A stretch of 38,473 nt of DNA from Deltaproteobacteria bacterium. GTDB taxonomy: Bacteria; Myxococcota_A; Polyangia; Polyangiales; Ga0077539. The stretch spans positions 1 through 38,473 of the forward strand of contig JACRDB010000078.1 of the NCBI GenBank assembly GCA_016218725.1, given 5' to 3'. The notes under the pieces are model-generated. The model was not told where the DNA came from. It saw nothing but the letters and a program-made list of their open reading frames with translations, and did not search any database. This document shows positions 23,356 to 32,262 of this stretch, piece after piece (the stretch's first letter is position 1; each line of letters begins with the position of its first letter). Made by a program: the position numbers and the translations under genes.

Positions 23356-25832
23356 GTGAGGCCTCCCCGCCCCGCGTGGGTCCTGTGCGCACTGACGGCC
23401 GCGCAGGGGTGTAGTTTCCTCAAGGATTTCACGCAGTTCCGGGTCCACGCAGAGGACGCCTCGGGCGCGCCGGACGCGACCGACGGCGCCCCGGGGACCA
23501 GACCTCGGAGCCCCTGGACGCCCCGGAGGACCTCCCCCGGGAGGACCGCGACGCGGCCGGGGACTCGGCGGCCTCGGACCTCGGTGACGGGAAGGAGCCC
23601 GACGCGGCGGACGGGACGGCCCTCGACGGCGCCCTCGATGGAGGGGACCGCGACGCCGCGGCGGACTCGCCGCGGGAGACCTCGACGAGCACGCCGGACG
23701 CCCCTGGAGACGGCGCGGACGGCGCGTCGGACGCTGCGGTGGACGGTCCGGTGGATCGCGCGGACGTGGCTGGCCCTCCGGCGGTGGCGCGGCTCGCGGC
23801 GGGCGCGGCGCACTCGTGCCACCTGGACGTGCGGGCGCGGCGGCTTCGCTGCTGGGGCGACAATGATTTCGGCCAGCTCGGGGACGGCTCCAACGCGCCG
23901 AGCGTCGTGCCGGTGACGGTCCCGGGGGCCTTCGACGAGGTGGTGGCCGGGAGCCAGCACACCTGCGCCCGGCGAGGCGCCCGGGTGCTGTGCTGGGGCC
24001 GCAACGTCGAGGGGCAGCTCGGCTTCGGGGACACCGGCTCCCGCAGCGATCCTTCGCTCCTCGGGCTCTCCGGGGTCGAGGGCCTGACGGCGGGGAGCCA
24101 TCACACCTGCGCCCGCACGGCGAGCGCGGTCTTCTGTTGGGGGCACAACCACCGCGGGCAGCTCGGCGTGGCGCTCGGGGAGGTGATCACCGGTCCCGTG
24201 GAGGTGCCGGGGCTGCGGGTGACGGACCTCGCGGCGGGGGAGGCCCACACCTGCGGCGTGCAGGGGATGGGCTACCGCTGCGCCGGGGACAACTCCGCCG
24301 GGCAGCTCGGCGCCGGGGACACCCTGCCGGGGTTTGCGTTCGCGCTGCGGGCGCTTGCCTTCACGCCTTCGCGCGTGGTGGCGGGCGAGGCCACGACATG
24401 CGCGGCGGCGAGGGCCTCGTGGTGGTGCTGGGGACGCAACGACACGGGCCTCTTGGGTGACGGCTCCGCGGGGGTGGAGCCCCGGCCCGTGGAGCGCTTC
24501 CCTGGCGCGCTGGACGTGGCCCTCGGGCGCCACCACGCGTGCGCGCGCAACGCCGACGGCGAGGTCCTCTGCGCGGGCACGAACACCTTCGGGCAGCTCG
24601 GCAGCGGGGGCACCGAGGGGCGCCGGACGCTGGCGCCGGTGCGGTCGCTCGAGGCGACCTCTGCGGTGACCGCGGGCGCCGAGCACGCCTGCGCCGCGCG
24701 CACCGACGGGAGCGTGTGGTGCTGGGGGCGCAACAACCAGGGCCAGACCGGCGGGCGTCGGGCCCCGTGGTCCGCGCGCTTCGAGCCGGTCCCGGGGCTC
24801 TCCGCGCCGCAGGGCGTCAGCGCCGGGGGCTCCCACGGGTGCGCCGTGGAGGGCGCCGGGAGGGTCCACTGCTGGGGGAGAAATGACAACGGCCAGCTCG
24901 GGGATGGCACCACCGCAAGCCGCGGGGAGCCTCGGGTGGTGGCGCCGCTGGCGCCCTCTCTGCAGGTGTCCGCCGGGGGACTCCACAGCTGCGCGCTGGG
25001 CACGGACCGTCGGGTGCGCTGCTGGGGCCTGAACCTCCAGGGCCAGCTCGGGGATGGCACGAGCGCCTCGCGTACGACGCCCGTGGAGGTCTCCTCGCTC
25101 ACCAACGTGGAGGAGGTGCAGGCCGGCGCGCTCCACACGTGCGCGCGCCTGAGCGACCGCACGGTGCGCTGCTGGGGCTTCGGGATGCAGGGCCAGCTCG
25201 GGAGCGGGACCTTCGCCGGGAGCGCCTCGCCGGTGCTGGCCACCACGGAGGTGCAGCTCCTGTCCGTGGGGGCCCACCACACCTGCGTGGTGCGGGGAGC
25301 CTCGCAGCGGGTCGCGTGCTGGGGGGCCAACGCCTCGGGGCAGCTCGGAAACCTCTCCACCATGAACCAGGCGTCGCCCGTGGAGGTGCCGGGGCTAGAG
25401 CGCGTGGTGCAACTCGCCGCCGGGGGCTCGCACACCTGCGCCCTCAACGCGAGCGGGGTGGTGTTCTGCTGGGGCGCCAACCACCACGGGCAGCTCGGCG
25501 TCGGGACGCTGCTGCCCACCGGAACCCCGAGGGCCATCCCCGACCGGGTGTTCACTGGCGTCTACGCGGGCGGCGACCACACCTGCGGGGTCACCATGGG
25601 GGACCTGTGGTGCTGGGGGAGCAACAACCGCGGCGAGGGCGGGGACAGCTCGCTCCTGGACCTGCCGAACCCCCAGGGGGTGTTCCTCGACGGCTTTACC
25701 CGGGTGAGCCTGGGGCCGCGGCACACGTGCATCCTGGCGGGCTCGGCCGTGCGCTGCGCGGGCCAGGACGACTGGGGCCAGCTCGGTCGCGGGCTCTTCC
25801 CGAGCGAGCCGCTGCCGGTGCAGGTATTCTGA
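23356..25832 (+). CDS. RCC1-repeat (double beta-propeller) lipoprotein, reading frame broken as written
   Basis: The intact-looking parts are in two frames. From the GTG at 23356 the frame reads a signal peptide ending TAAQGC and the start of an Asp/Ala-rich linker (SGAPDATDGAPG). At the CCCCGGGG run (23489-23496) it must shift by -1 to continue as DQTSEPLDAPEDLP and on through an Asp/Ala-rich linker into 14 RCC1 repeats. Each repeat is about 48 residues with the signature CWGxNxxGQLG (first CWGDNDFGQLG, last CAGQDDWGQLG). Fourteen units would form two seven-bladed propellers. Adding one G restores a single frame of about 825 residues. If the shift is real the gene is either inactive or starts inside the linker (for example GTG at 23739) without a signal peptide. 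Bacterial RCC1 proteins of this type are surface proteins of unknown ligand. Confidence 0.85.
23489..23496 (+). other. Probable frameshift site (CCCCGGGG) in the RCC1 lipoprotein gene
   Basis: Upstream of this run the linker-like, Asp/Ala-rich translation is in the frame of the signal peptide; downstream the same kind of linker continues only in the frame one base back. The two frames swap quality within a few codons of the G-run, placing a one-base loss (or a -1 slip from GGG to GGG) here. Confidence 0.75.
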
Positions 25833-25834
25833 CT

Positions 25835-27757
25835 TCAATCCGGCGGCGCCAGCTCCGCCTCCAGGGCCTCCCAGCGGGCCAGGAGCTCGTCGAGCGATGC
25901 CTTGAGTGAGGCCTCCTCGCGGGTCAGGGCGTCCTGCGCGTCCCGGGGCGTGCGGGCGTAGAACTCCGGATCGCCCCACAGGGCGTCGATTTCGCGCTTG
26001 CGAGCCTCCGCCGCTTCGATCGCCGCCAGGGTCTGGTCGCGCCTCCGCGGCAGGTCCTTCAGGCGGTTCTTCCGGCGCTTCTCCTCCCGCCAGGTCTCCG
26101 TGCGAGGGGGCTCCGCGGTCGCCTGGGCCTTCTGCGCGGCCTTCGCCCGGAGCGAGACGACCTCGGCGTCCAGGTGGTCGTCGCCCGCGCGCTCGAGGTA
26201 GTCCTCGAAGGAGCCCGGGAAGTCCCTCACCCCGTCGGCGGTCACCTCCAGCACGCGGGTGGCCAGCGCCGCCACGAACCACCGGTCGTGGGAGACAAAG
26301 AGCACCGTGCCCTCGTAGCGCCGAAGTGCCTCGGTCAGCGCCTGGATGGACTCCAGGTCCAGGTGGTTGGTGGGCTCATCGAGCAGCAACACGTTGGGCC
26401 TCTCGGCCATGATCCGGGCGAACACCAGGCGCGCGGCCTCGCCGCCGGAGAGCCGCTCCACGGGCTTGTGCACCTCATCGCTGGAGAACAGGGCGTGGCC
26501 CAGGAGGGACCGCACCTCCGTCTGCGAGGCCGCCGGGCGCGCGTCCCAGAGGTACTTCAAGGGCGTGAGCCCAGGTTCATTCAAGAGCTCCCGGTGGTCC
26601 TGGGCGAAGTACCCCACCCGAGTCTCGTAGCCCCAGGAGGCCTTCCCCGCGTCGGGCGCGAGGCGCCCCAGGGCGACCTTGAGAAGGGTGGACTTGCCGA
26701 GCCCGTTGGCGCCGAGCACCGCCACCTTCTCACCACGCCGCAGGGAGAAGGTCACGTCTCGCAGGACCGTCTTGTCCCCGAAGGCGCGGTGGACGCCGTC
26801 CAGCGTGAGCACCTCGCGACCGCTGGGGCGCTCGGGGATGAAGCGCAACGACGGCGCGCGGCGAGAGCTTGAGGCCACCTCGAGCACCTCGATCTTCTCG
26901 ATCTGCTTGAGCCGGCTCTGGGCCTGGCGGGCCTTGGTGGCCTTGGCGCCGAAGCGTTCAATGAAGGCCCTCCCGTCCGCGATCCGGGCCTCGGCGCGGG
27001 CCTTCTCCTGCTCCTTCTGGAGCCGTGCCTGGGCCTTCTGGGCCACAAAGGCGCTGTAGTTCCCGGTGTAGGCGGTGACCGTGCCGTAGTCCACGTCCAG
27101 GACGTGCGTGGCCAGGTGGTCCAGGAACCGCTGGTCGTGGGAGATCACCACCGCGCACCCCCGGTACGCGGCCAGGAACTTCTCCAGCCAGCGGATGGAG
27201 AGGATGTCCAGGTGGTTGGTGGGCTCGTCCAGGAGGAGCGCGTCGGGGCCACCGACCAGCACCTGGGCCAGGAGCACCCGTAGCTGGAAGCCCCCGGAGA
27301 GGGTCTTCAAGGGCTGCCGGTGCTCCTTGGTGGGGATCCCGAGGCCCACCAGCACGGCGCCCGCGCGGGCCTCCAGGGTGTAGCCGTCCAGGGCCGCGAG
27401 CTGGTGCTCCAGCTCCGCCGCGCGGGACGGGTCCACCGGAGCGCCGCCGTCCAGGGCCTCTCGCTCCCGCAGGAGGGCGTAGGTGCGGGCGTCGCCCCGC
27501 ATGGCCACGTCCACCACCCGCACCTCGCCATCCAGGAAGCGGTCCTGACGCAGGACCCCCACCCGGGCCTCGGTGGGGATGCTCACCTGGCCATCGCTGG
27601 CGGGGAGGTCCCCGGCGAGCACCTGCAGCAGCGTGGTCTTGCCGCTGCCGTTGGCGCCCACCAGGCCGTAGCGGTTTCCCCGAAGGAGGTGCATGGAGAC
27701 ACCCTCGAAGAGCACACGATCGCCAAAGGATTTCCCAAGGTTTCTAAGCGAGATCAT
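25835..27757 (-). CDS. ABC-F family ATPase (ribosome-associated type)
   Basis: A 640-residue protein with two ABC cassettes and no membrane segment. Walker A motifs are GANGSGKT (34-41) and GANGLGKS; both cassettes have LSGG signatures and LLLDEPTNHLD Walker B motifs. Between them lies the charged interdomain linker (YSAFVAQKAQARLQKEQEKA), and the C-terminus is a long coiled coil (about 545-640) like that of Uup/YheS-type members. Known ABC-F proteins act on the ribosome at the E site in translation or antibiotic protection; the specific subgroup is not certain. The ATG at 27757 was chosen because the conserved cassette start MISLRNLGKSFGDRVLFEGV begins there. Its stop is 2 bases from the stop of the convergent RCC1 gene. 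Confidence 0.95.
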   Translation of the reverse strand: MISLRNLGKSFGDRVLFEGVSMHLLRGNRYGLVGANGSGKTTLLQVLAGDLPASDGQVSIPTEARVGVLRQDRFLDGEVRVVDVAMRGDARTYALLREREALDGGAPVDPSRAAELEHQLAALDGYTLEARAGAVLVGLGIPTKEHRQPLKTLSGGFQLRVLLAQVLVGGPDALLLDEPTNHLDILSIRWLEKFLAAYRGCAVVISHDQRFLDHLATHVLDVDYGTVTAYTGNYSAFVAQKAQARLQKEQEKARAEARIADGRAFIERFGAKATKARQAQSRLKQIEKIEVLEVASSSRRAPSLRFIPERPSGREVLTLDGVHRAFGDKTVLRDVTFSLRRGEKVAVLGANGLGKSTLLKVALGRLAPDAGKASWGYETRVGYFAQDHRELLNEPGLTPLKYLWDARPAASQTEVRSLLGHALFSSDEVHKPVERLSGGEAARLVFARIMAERPNVLLLDEPTNHLDLESIQALTEALRRYEGTVLFVSHDRWFVAALATRVLEVTADGVRDFPGSFEDYLERAGDDHLDAEVVSLRAKAAQKAQATAEPPRTETWREEKRRKNRLKDLPRRRDQTLAAIEAAEARKREIDALWGDPEFYARTPRDAQDALTREEASLKASLDELLARWEALEAELAPPD

Positions 27758-27785
27758 GGTGGAGTGAAGGGTCCGAGGGCGGCGC

Positions 27786-29588
27786 TCAGGGCCGCGAGGG
27801 AATGCAGAGGGCGCGCTGGCATGTGTAGCCCGCGCGGCAGCGGTCGGGGCCGCAGGCGACGGCGAGGAAGGCGCTCTCGTCGGGGTCCACGGTGACCGTG
27901 CTGGGGTCGAAGGCGAGCGGCACCGTCGCCGTGGTGCTCCGTCCGGTGAGCGGCACCGTGGCCCTTCCGCGCTGGTCTCCCCGGGAGAACTCAAGCGTCA
28001 GGGGCAGGGCGAAGCCCTCGCGGGGGCCCTGCCGCTGGGTCTGGGCGACGGTGACCGTCGCGCTCCGGGCGGCCGCGTCGTAGCGGGTGGTGACCTGGAG
28101 CTCCGGGTGGTAGCTCCCGTGGACCCACTGGGCGAAGAAGCCCGGGACGCCCGCCGAGGGGAAGGCCGCGGAGAGCTCGGTCTCCAGCGCGCGGGTGGTG
28201 GTGGCGCGGCCCCGGTGGCGCTCGAACCACCCGCGCAGGAAGCGTGTGAAGGGCTCCGCGCCCACGCGCTGCTCGAGCATGCGCAGCACCAGGGCGCCCT
28301 TCTGGTACGAGATCGCGTCGAAGATCGAGAGCACGTCGCCCTCCGGGTCCGCGGGTCGGAGCGGGTGAGGGGTGCCCCGGAGCTCCTCGCCGAGGGCCTC
28401 GGAGAGGTACCCGCGCCAGTGGGCGCGCCCGGCCTCGGGGCCGTCGTGGGCCTCGATGAAGCGCGCGGTGAGGTACTCGGTGAAGCCCTCGCTGAGCCAG
28501 AAGTCATTCCAGCTCCCGAGGGGGACGAGGTTCCCCGACCAGTGGTGCGCCAGCTCGTGGATCGCCGTGGCGCGCGAGGTCGCCGGGTCATCAAAGAGGG
28601 TCTCGTCCATGGAGACCACCGTGGCGTGCTCCATGCCCCCGCCGAAGATGGGCGCCTCGACCCAGGCCATGGTGCCCCAGGCGTAGGCGCCGAAGCGCGA
28701 GGAGAAGAAGTCCACCGCCTCCGAGGCGCCGCGGTAGAGCTCCATGGAGGCCCGGGCGTCGCGCGAGTAGGTGAGCCAGCGCACCGCGGTCCCGCGCTGC
28801 GGGGTGGTGCCGCGGGTCTCCACCCAGTCGTCGTAGGCGGCGACGTGCAGGTCGTAGGTGGGCATCGGCACCGTCGACGCAAAGGACCACGAGCGCGTCC
28901 CGTCGGGGTTGTCCGTGACGCGCTCCTGGGCGCCGTTGGCCACCACGGTCCAGCGCCGGTCAAAGGTCACGCTCCAAGCCACCAGCGCCGGGTCCCGGGG
29001 GTGGTCCCGCACCGCGAGCCACCGCCGCGCCTTGGAGGGCCAGTTCAGGCTCGCGAAGATGCGCCGCCCCGCGCGGTTTCGCTGCCGCACCATGAGCCCT
29101 CCGTAGGCGCGGAAATCGTTGGGGTTCACACTGTCGGCTTGCCCGAGGAGCCCGTGGTAGCGCACCGTCACCCGGAGCCCGCGGCCCGCGCGCACCGCGG
29201 CCCCGAGCGGCACCGTGAGGGTCCCGTCCCGACGCTGGGCCGTCACCGCGCGACCCTCGACCTCGACGCCGTCGAGCTCATTGCCCTCCAGGTCCAGGGT
29301 GAGCTGTGTGAGGGAGCGGGTGGCCACAAAGGTGCCCCTCACCGCCGCGCGAAAGGTCTCCCGGCCAGGGTTTCGGTCGTCCACCGCCACGTCGATCTCG
29401 TAGCCCACGGCGTCCACGTCCGGCAGCGAGCGGTCGTAGCTCCGGACGTTCACCCCGCGGAACACCACGTCGTCCACCACCGAGGGGTCATCCGTGGCGC
29501 CAGGGTCCAGCCCATCGGCGCACCCGACGCCAAGCGCCACCGCCGCGGACATCAGGGCTATCGTCGAGGTCGGGGCACAAATACGCAT
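27786..29588 (-). CDS. M1-family zinc metallopeptidase lipoprotein
   Basis: A 600-residue predicted lipoprotein (signal peptide ending LGVGC, Cys23) with an N-terminal beta-rich domain and the M1 catalytic site HELAHHW (344-350) with Glu367 in WLSEGFTEY. This is the HExxH-18-E zinc motif. The substrate-terminus motif appears as GGGMEHA (317-323), the family's GAMEN with His in place of Asn. The C-terminus ends in a small Cys-containing segment (CGPDRCRAGYTCQ). Expected activity is removal of N-terminal residues from peptides outside the cytoplasm. A GTG four codons upstream is an alternative start; the ATG at 29588 follows GGTGGGGAA. The ABC-F gene is 28 bases downstream and may be co-transcribed. 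Confidence 0.93.
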   Translation of the reverse strand: MRICAPTSTIALMSAAVALGVGCADGLDPGATDDPSVVDDVVFRGVNVRSYDRSLPDVDAVGYEIDVAVDDRNPGRETFRAAVRGTFVATRSLTQLTLDLEGNELDGVEVEGRAVTAQRRDGTLTVPLGAAVRAGRGLRVTVRYHGLLGQADSVNPNDFRAYGGLMVRQRNRAGRRIFASLNWPSKARRWLAVRDHPRDPALVAWSVTFDRRWTVVANGAQERVTDNPDGTRSWSFASTVPMPTYDLHVAAYDDWVETRGTTPQRGTAVRWLTYSRDARASMELYRGASEAVDFFSSRFGAYAWGTMAWVEAPIFGGGMEHATVVSMDETLFDDPATSRATAIHELAHHWSGNLVPLGSWNDFWLSEGFTEYLTARFIEAHDGPEAGRAHWRGYLSEALGEELRGTPHPLRPADPEGDVLSIFDAISYQKGALVLRMLEQRVGAEPFTRFLRGWFERHRGRATTTRALETELSAAFPSAGVPGFFAQWVHGSYHPELQVTTRYDAAARSATVTVAQTQRQGPREGFALPLTLEFSRGDQRGRATVPLTGRSTTATVPLAFDPSTVTVDPDESAFLAVACGPDRCRAGYTCQRALCIPSRP

Positions 29589-29716
29589 GGAGTTCCCCAC
29601 CGGGTGCGGATCCTACCCACCGAGTACTACCCTAACCTACACCTCCGGCGCAAGCGCACTCTTTTGGGGTCCGGGCTGTCTGGGCCCCGCCCCGGCGGTA
29701 CGGGCACTCCCGCGCT

Positions 29717-30010
29717 CTACTCCGGCACCGGGCGGAGCGTGGCCTGCACGGTGACCCTCCGCCCGTTGGGCACGACCTCGGACTCCTGCGGGAAGAAGCC
29801 GTCTCGCACGATCCTCACGCGGTGGGTCCCCGCGGTCACGCCCAGCCAGCGCCCCTGCCACAGCACACACGGCCCCTGGTCCACCTCGTCCACGATGAGG
29901 TGCGCGTCCGGCGGGTCGCACGTAAACCGGTACGCCCCGGCCACCGTGGGGCGCCGGGCGGCGCTACACGCCAGGAGAAGCCATGGCAGGAGCCAACGCC
30001 AACACCTCAC
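29717..30010 (-). CDS. Small lipoprotein with PEGA-like domain
   Basis: A 97-residue protein with the signal peptide MRCWRWLLPWLLLAC (lipid Cys15) and one PEGA-like beta domain: FTCDPPDAHLIVDEVDQGP, then VTAGTHRVRIVRDGFFPQE and VTVQATLRPVPE. PEGA domains are short surface beta-sandwiches found in myxobacterial lipoproteins and kinases. The GTG start has little Shine-Dalgarno. It lies in a minus-strand series behind guaA, with 32 bases to the small peptide gene upstream. Confidence 0.8.
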   Translation of the reverse strand: MRCWRWLLPWLLLACSAARRPTVAGAYRFTCDPPDAHLIVDEVDQGPCVLWQGRWLGVTAGTHRVRIVRDGFFPQESEVVPNGRRVTVQATLRPVPE

Positions 30011-30042
30011 GCCACGAACCTACACCCACCTACCTGCTGTTG

Positions 30043-30219
30043 TCAGGTCCGGGGGAGCGGGTAACTTCGGGCGGAGTCGTGGGCGATGGACGGTACGGGG
30101 TGGCTCCCGGCCGGGGTGGCCGAGGGAGTGGGGCGGGACCGCTCGCCGAGGGCTCCGAGCACCGACAGCGCGAGCAGGACGGACAACGCCACCTGACGGA
30201 CGATGCGTGCGGTCTTCAT
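30043..30219 (-). CDS. Small secreted or membrane peptide, unknown
   Basis: A 58-residue ORF, MKTARIVRQVALSVLLALSV..., with a basic start, one hydrophobic segment (about 8-26) ending LGALGE, and a polar Pro/Ser-rich tail. An AGAGAAG-type site precedes the ATG. This looks like a signal peptide with a short mature part. It lies between guaA and the PEGA lipoprotein gene on the same strand. No family is recognised, and expression is unproven. Confidence 0.5.
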   Translation of the reverse strand: MKTARIVRQVALSVLLALSVLGALGERSRPTPSATPAGSHPVPSIAHDSARSYPLPRT

Positions 30220-30274
30220 GGTTGCTTCTCTGACGGACGCCGACCGCAGGGGATTTGTTCCGGCGAATTCTCGC

Positions 30275-31822
30275 TCACTCCCACTCGATGGTGGCCGGGG
30301 GCTTGGAGGAGATGTCGTACACCACGCGGTTGATGCCCCGGACCTCGTTGATGATCCGGGAGGAGATGCGCCCGAGGAGGTCATACGGGAGCCGCGCCCA
30401 GTCCGCGGTCATGCCGTCCGTGGACTGCACGGCCCGGACGGCGCAGACCCGGTCGTAGGTGCGGCCGTCGCCCATGACCCCGACGCTCCGGATCGGGAGG
30501 AGCACCGCGAAGGCCTGCCACACGGACTCATAGAGCCCCGCCTCGCGCACCTCGTGGTCGACGATGGCGTCGGCGGCCCGGAGGAGGTCCAGGCTCTCTT
30601 CGTCGATGGGGCCCAGCACCCGGATGGCGAGGCCGGGGCCCGGGAAGGGCTGTCTCCACAAGATGTGCCGCGGGATCCCCAGGGCGTCCCCGGCCGCGCG
30701 CACCTCGTCCTTGAAGAGCTCCCTCAGCGGCTCGGCGAGCTTGAGCTTCATGCGCTCCGGCAGGCCTCCCACGTTGTGGTGGCTCTTGATCACTGCGCTC
30801 GGGCCCTTGAAGGACACGCTCTCGATCACGTCGGGGTAGAGCGTACCCTGCACCAGGTGGGTCACGTCCCGGAGGGTGTTCGCCTGCTCTTCAAACACCT
30901 CGATGAAGAGCCTGCCGATGGTCTTTCGCTTGGTCTCGGGGTCCGAGATCCCCTGCAGCGCCGTCAGGAACCGCTTGCGGGCGTCCACCACCCGGAGGTC
31001 CAGCTTGAAGGCCTCGCCGAAGACGCGCTCGACCTGTTCGCGCTCCCCGCGGCGGAGCACCCCGTTGTCTACGAAGATGCAGGTGAGCCGGTCTCCGAGG
31101 GCCCGGTGCGCGAGCACCGCCGCCACGGAGCTGTCCACGCCCCCGGACAGCGCGCAGAGCGCGCGCCCTCCGCCCTGGAGCGCCCCCTTGAGGCGCCCGA
31201 TGGCCTCGTCCACGAAGGCCCCGGCGCTCCAGTCCGGGACGCAGTGGCACACATCGAAGAGGAAGGCCTGGAGGAGCTCGCTCCCCCGCGGCGTGTGGGC
31301 CACCTCGGGGTGGAACTGCACGCCGTAGAAGCGCCGCGACGGGTCCGCCACCGCGGCGAAGGGCGAGCCCCGGGAGGTGCCCTGCACCACGAAGCCCTCG
31401 GGCAGCGCCTCCACCCGGTCCCCGTGGGACATCCAGACGTCCAGGGACTCGCCGGTCGTGAAGCGCGCCAGGAGCGCCTCGGAGCGCTCGACCAGCACCC
31501 TGGCGGGGCCGTACTCCCGGTCCCGGGCGGGGCTCACCTTGCCGCCCAGGAGGTGCGCCGCCAGCTGGAGCCCATAACAGATCCCGAGCACCGGTACGCC
31601 CAGCGAGAACACCCCCGGGTCCACCGTGGGGGCCCCCGGATCAAACACGCTGGCGGGCCCCCCGGAGAGGATCAACCCCCGCAGGGGCCTCGCGCGGAGC
31701 GCCTCCAGAGCGGTGGTGCACGGGAGGATCTCGCAGTACACGCCCTCCTCGCGGATCCTGCGCGCGATGAGCATGGTGTACTGCGACCCGAAATCCAGGA
31801 TCAGGACCAGCGGACGTTCCAT
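30275..31822 (-). CDS. guaA: GMP synthase (glutamine-hydrolysing)
   Basis: A 515-residue enzyme that converts XMP to GMP with ATP and glutamine in purine synthesis. The N-terminal class I glutamine amidotransferase has GICYGLQ (nucleophile Cys82) and QFHPEV (His171, Glu173). The ATP-pyrophosphatase P-loop is SGGVDSS (226-232). The C-terminal dimerisation domain ends in the strongly conserved PPATIEWE. Length and motifs are full-size and intact. The expected guaB is not in the window. A 129-residue hypothetical gene ends 44 bases upstream on the same strand. Confidence 0.99.
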   Translation of the reverse strand: MERPLVLILDFGSQYTMLIARRIREEGVYCEILPCTTALEALRARPLRGLILSGGPASVFDPGAPTVDPGVFSLGVPVLGICYGLQLAAHLLGGKVSPARDREYGPARVLVERSEALLARFTTGESLDVWMSHGDRVEALPEGFVVQGTSRGSPFAAVADPSRRFYGVQFHPEVAHTPRGSELLQAFLFDVCHCVPDWSAGAFVDEAIGRLKGALQGGGRALCALSGGVDSSVAAVLAHRALGDRLTCIFVDNGVLRRGEREQVERVFGEAFKLDLRVVDARKRFLTALQGISDPETKRKTIGRLFIEVFEEQANTLRDVTHLVQGTLYPDVIESVSFKGPSAVIKSHHNVGGLPERMKLKLAEPLRELFKDEVRAAGDALGIPRHILWRQPFPGPGLAIRVLGPIDEESLDLLRAADAIVDHEVREAGLYESVWQAFAVLLPIRSVGVMGDGRTYDRVCAVRAVQSTDGMTADWARLPYDLLGRISSRIINEVRGINRVVYDISSKPPATIEWE

Positions 31823-31866
31823 GGCGGTCTCTTACCTCCGGGGAGGCAATCCCGGCCAGTTACGCT

Positions 31867-32256
31867 CTACGCGATGAGCGCCCCGAGGGAGCGGGCCAGC
31901 GCCAGGAGCTCGGGCTCGTCCTCGGGGTCCCAGCCGACACCCACCACGGCCTCCTCGGCCCAGGCGTCCCAGAGCGCCTCCGGGAGCTCCAGGGCCCCCG
32001 GGCGATCTCGCGACGGGACACACCGGTCGCCGGCCTGGCGCACCAGGTCCCGCAGGGCGGGCTCCTCGTCGGTGGCCCCGGGGGGGAGCTCCACCACCGC
32101 CCGCACGGTGCCATCCGGGAGCACGCTCTTGAGCCTGGGGTAGAGGTACACCTCGGTGGCCAGCAGGTCCCGCACCCGAGGCTCGCACCGGCCATCGCGC
32201 CAGTACCAGCCGTCTTCCGTGCGCTGGAGCGCGCCCCCGAAGGCCGTGAGGCCCAC
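31867..32256 (-). CDS. Hypothetical acidic protein
   Basis: A 129-residue protein from a GTG at 32256, rich in Glu, Asp, Leu and Trp (DGWYWRDGRCEPRVRDLLATEVYLYPRLK ... ALWDAWAEEAVVGVGWDPEDEP), with no signal peptide or membrane segment. No family is recognised. It sits 6 bases after the papain-like lipoprotein gene and 44 bases before guaA on the same strand, so it is probably in an operon with at least the former. The start lacks a strong Shine-Dalgarno. Confidence 0.7.
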   Translation of the reverse strand: MGLTAFGGALQRTEDGWYWRDGRCEPRVRDLLATEVYLYPRLKSVLPDGTVRAVVELPPGATDEEPALRDLVRQAGDRCVPSRDRPGALELPEALWDAWAEEAVVGVGWDPEDEPELLALARSLGALIA

Positions 32257-32262
32257 GGCGGT

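Noticed and set aside
21454..23448. A 664-codon minus-strand frame opposite the glycosyltransferase
   Set aside because: Antisense of a family 2 glycosyltransferase with all catalytic motifs; its own translation is His/Gln/Glu-rich without fold signals.
23136..25280. A 714-codon minus-strand frame opposite the RCC1 gene
   Set aside because: Shadow of regular RCC1 repeats; repeats on the real strand have the conserved CWG signature.
24000..25800. Regular spacing of similar short sequences as a possible CRISPR or DNA repeat array
   Set aside because: The periodicity is about 145 bases and comes from coding RCC1 repeats with diverged DNA, not identical repeats with unique spacers.
28107..30233. 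A 708-codon plus-strand frame opposite the M1 peptidase and PEGA gene
   Set aside because: Antisense of an enzyme with an intact zinc motif; composition is typical of a shadow frame.
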